Shown here piece after piece: positions 14,524 to 15,332 of a stretch of DNA of 15,332 bases. A program made the position numbers and the translations under genes. The notes beneath the pieces are model-generated. The model was not told the DNA's origin. It did not search any database and saw only the letters and a program-made list of their open reading frames with translations. The stretch is from Nitrospira sp. UBA2083 (GTDB lineage Bacteria > Nitrospirota > Nitrospiria > Nitrospirales > Nitrospiraceae), in NCBI GenBank assembly GCA_002331625.1, contig DCZN01000111.1, positions 30,379-45,710 on the forward strand, given 5' to 3'. Each line of letters begins with the position of its first letter. Within the stretch, counting starts at the first letter, position 1.

Positions 14524-15270
14524 ATGTCATTGCTTATTCCGTTAGTCCTACTTGGGTTCGTACTCTATGCCAGTTTTAAACGCGTGATGGAGTACGAACG
14601 GCTCGTGGTGTTTGTCCTGGGCAAGTTTCACACGGTGAAAGGACCCGGCATTCGGTTGGTGATCCCCGTCCTCCAACAGATGGTGCGGGTCAATCTCCAG
14701 ACCGTCACGATGGAAGTTCCCTCGCAAGATGTCATCACGCGAGACAATATTTCCGTGAAAGTGAACGCCGTCATTTTTCTCAGAGTGGTCGATCCCCAAC
14801 GGGCCGTGCTCGCCGTCCAGGATTATCTCTACTCGACATCGCAAGTCGCCCAAACCACACTCCGTAGTGTGCTGGGCCAGAGCCAGCTCGACGACCTGCT
14901 CTCGAAGCGCGATGACATCAATGCCGAATTGCAGCGGATCATCGATCAGCAGACTGAGCCATGGGGCGTCAAGGTGGCTGCCGTGGAAGTGAAGAACGTG
15001 GATATCCCTCAAGACATGCAACGCGCGATCGCTCGCCAAGCTGAAGCTGAGCGAGAACGCCGGGCCAAGATCATTCATGCTGAGGGAGAATTTCAAGCTG
15101 CGCAGAAACTCGCGGAAGCTGCCAATGTCATCAGTCAAAACCCTGCCGCGCTTCAGCTGCGATACCTTCAAACACTTGTTGAGATCGCAGCCGAAAAGAA
15201 TTCGACGACCATCTTCCCGATTCCGATCGACACGCTTGCCCCTTTTATCAAGGGACTGTTATCGAAATAG
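14524..15270 (+). CDS. Slipin (stomatin/SPFH family membrane protein)
   Basis: Membrane-organising protein of the stomatin/prohibitin/flotillin group, 248 residues, the usual slipin length. One N-terminal membrane segment (residues 2-17) is followed by the SPFH domain (about 22-180), with [49 protein letters not shown] and [17 protein letters not shown] charged coiled-coil (about 165-200: [20 protein letters not shown]) drives oligomer formation. The C-terminus has the hydrophobic stretch [17 protein letters not shown]; in the archaeal pair this type of C-terminal segment is the cleavage target of the NfeD partner. It is encoded 24 nt after nfeD, the classical nfeD-slipin operon. Confidence 0.95.
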   Translation: MSLLIPLVLLGFVLYASFKRVMEYERLVVFVLGKFHTVKGPGIRLVIPVLQQMVRVNLQTVTMEVPSQDVITRDNISVKVNAVIFLRVVDPQRAVLAVQDYLYSTSQVAQTTLRSVLGQSQLDDLLSKRDDINAELQRIIDQQTEPWGVKVAAVEVKNVDIPQDMQRAIARQAEAERERRAKIIHAEGEFQAAQKLAEAANVISQNPAALQLRYLQTLVEIAAEKNSTTIFPIPIDTLAPFIKGLLSK

Positions 15271-15332
15271 TGTGGCATTTCAGCTACTGATTCCACATAG
15301 ATGCCGCATTCGTGCGACAGTTTCTTATTCTG

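Noticed and set aside
14548..15171. Minus-strand ORF of 207 codons antisense to the slipin gene
   Set aside because: His- and Asp-rich product typical of an antisense shadow; the slipin frame has full family motifs and a ribosome site.
15271..15308. Imperfect 8-bp stem TGTGGCAT/ATGCCGCA after the slipin gene
   Set aside because: The loop is long, one pair is wobble and no T-run follows, so I do not call it a terminator.

Overview
The window looks like a chromosomal stretch from a moderately GC-rich Gram-negative bacterium. An OprO/OprP-type outer-membrane porin and a Pal lipoprotein imply an outer membrane. The general protein style suggests Nitrospira or a relative, but that is an impression and not something the sequence proves.

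Region 1 (1-5961, minus strand) is a phosphate-scavenging block. Reading leftwards it holds a phosphate-selective porin, the periplasmic binding protein PstS, a very large PstC permease with a WD40-like periplasmic insertion, and a large-type PstA that runs off the left edge. The porin and pstS each have their own upstream array of 7-bp direct repeats at an exact 11-bp period, followed 9 bp later by a -10-like hexamer. This is the layout of PhoB (Pho box) promoters, so outer-membrane entry, periplasmic capture and inner-membrane transport appear to be induced together by phosphate starvation. An unrecognised single-pass membrane protein (5983-6420, plus strand) is transcribed away from the porin Pho array.

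Region 2 (6421-8545, minus strand) holds housekeeping and envelope genes: MsrA, a small acidic 53-residue protein directly upstream of it, a PilZ-domain protein, and the Pal lipoprotein. Pal has a recognisable -10 element and a 28-bp AT-rich inverted repeat upstream.

Region 3 (8546-9903) is gene-poor. It contains a probable pair of tiny minus-strand genes (a zinc-ribbon protein and a 46-residue membrane protein), one weak small candidate ORF and long stretches with nothing recognisable. It lies directly 3' of a tRNA-Arg(UCG) gene.

Region 4 (9904-13074, minus strand) is a compact set: trmI-SDR and aroE-aroK, each pair with a 4-base ATGA overlap, followed by the tRNA-Arg gene, which has a TTGACA-like promoter of its own. 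It combines a tRNA m1A58 methyltransferase, a FabG-like oxidoreductase and two shikimate-pathway enzymes.

Region 5 (13117-15270, plus strand) is a divergent nfeD-slipin operon: a membrane serine protease of the NfeD family and its stomatin/SPFH partner. A near-consensus promoter lies just upstream of nfeD.
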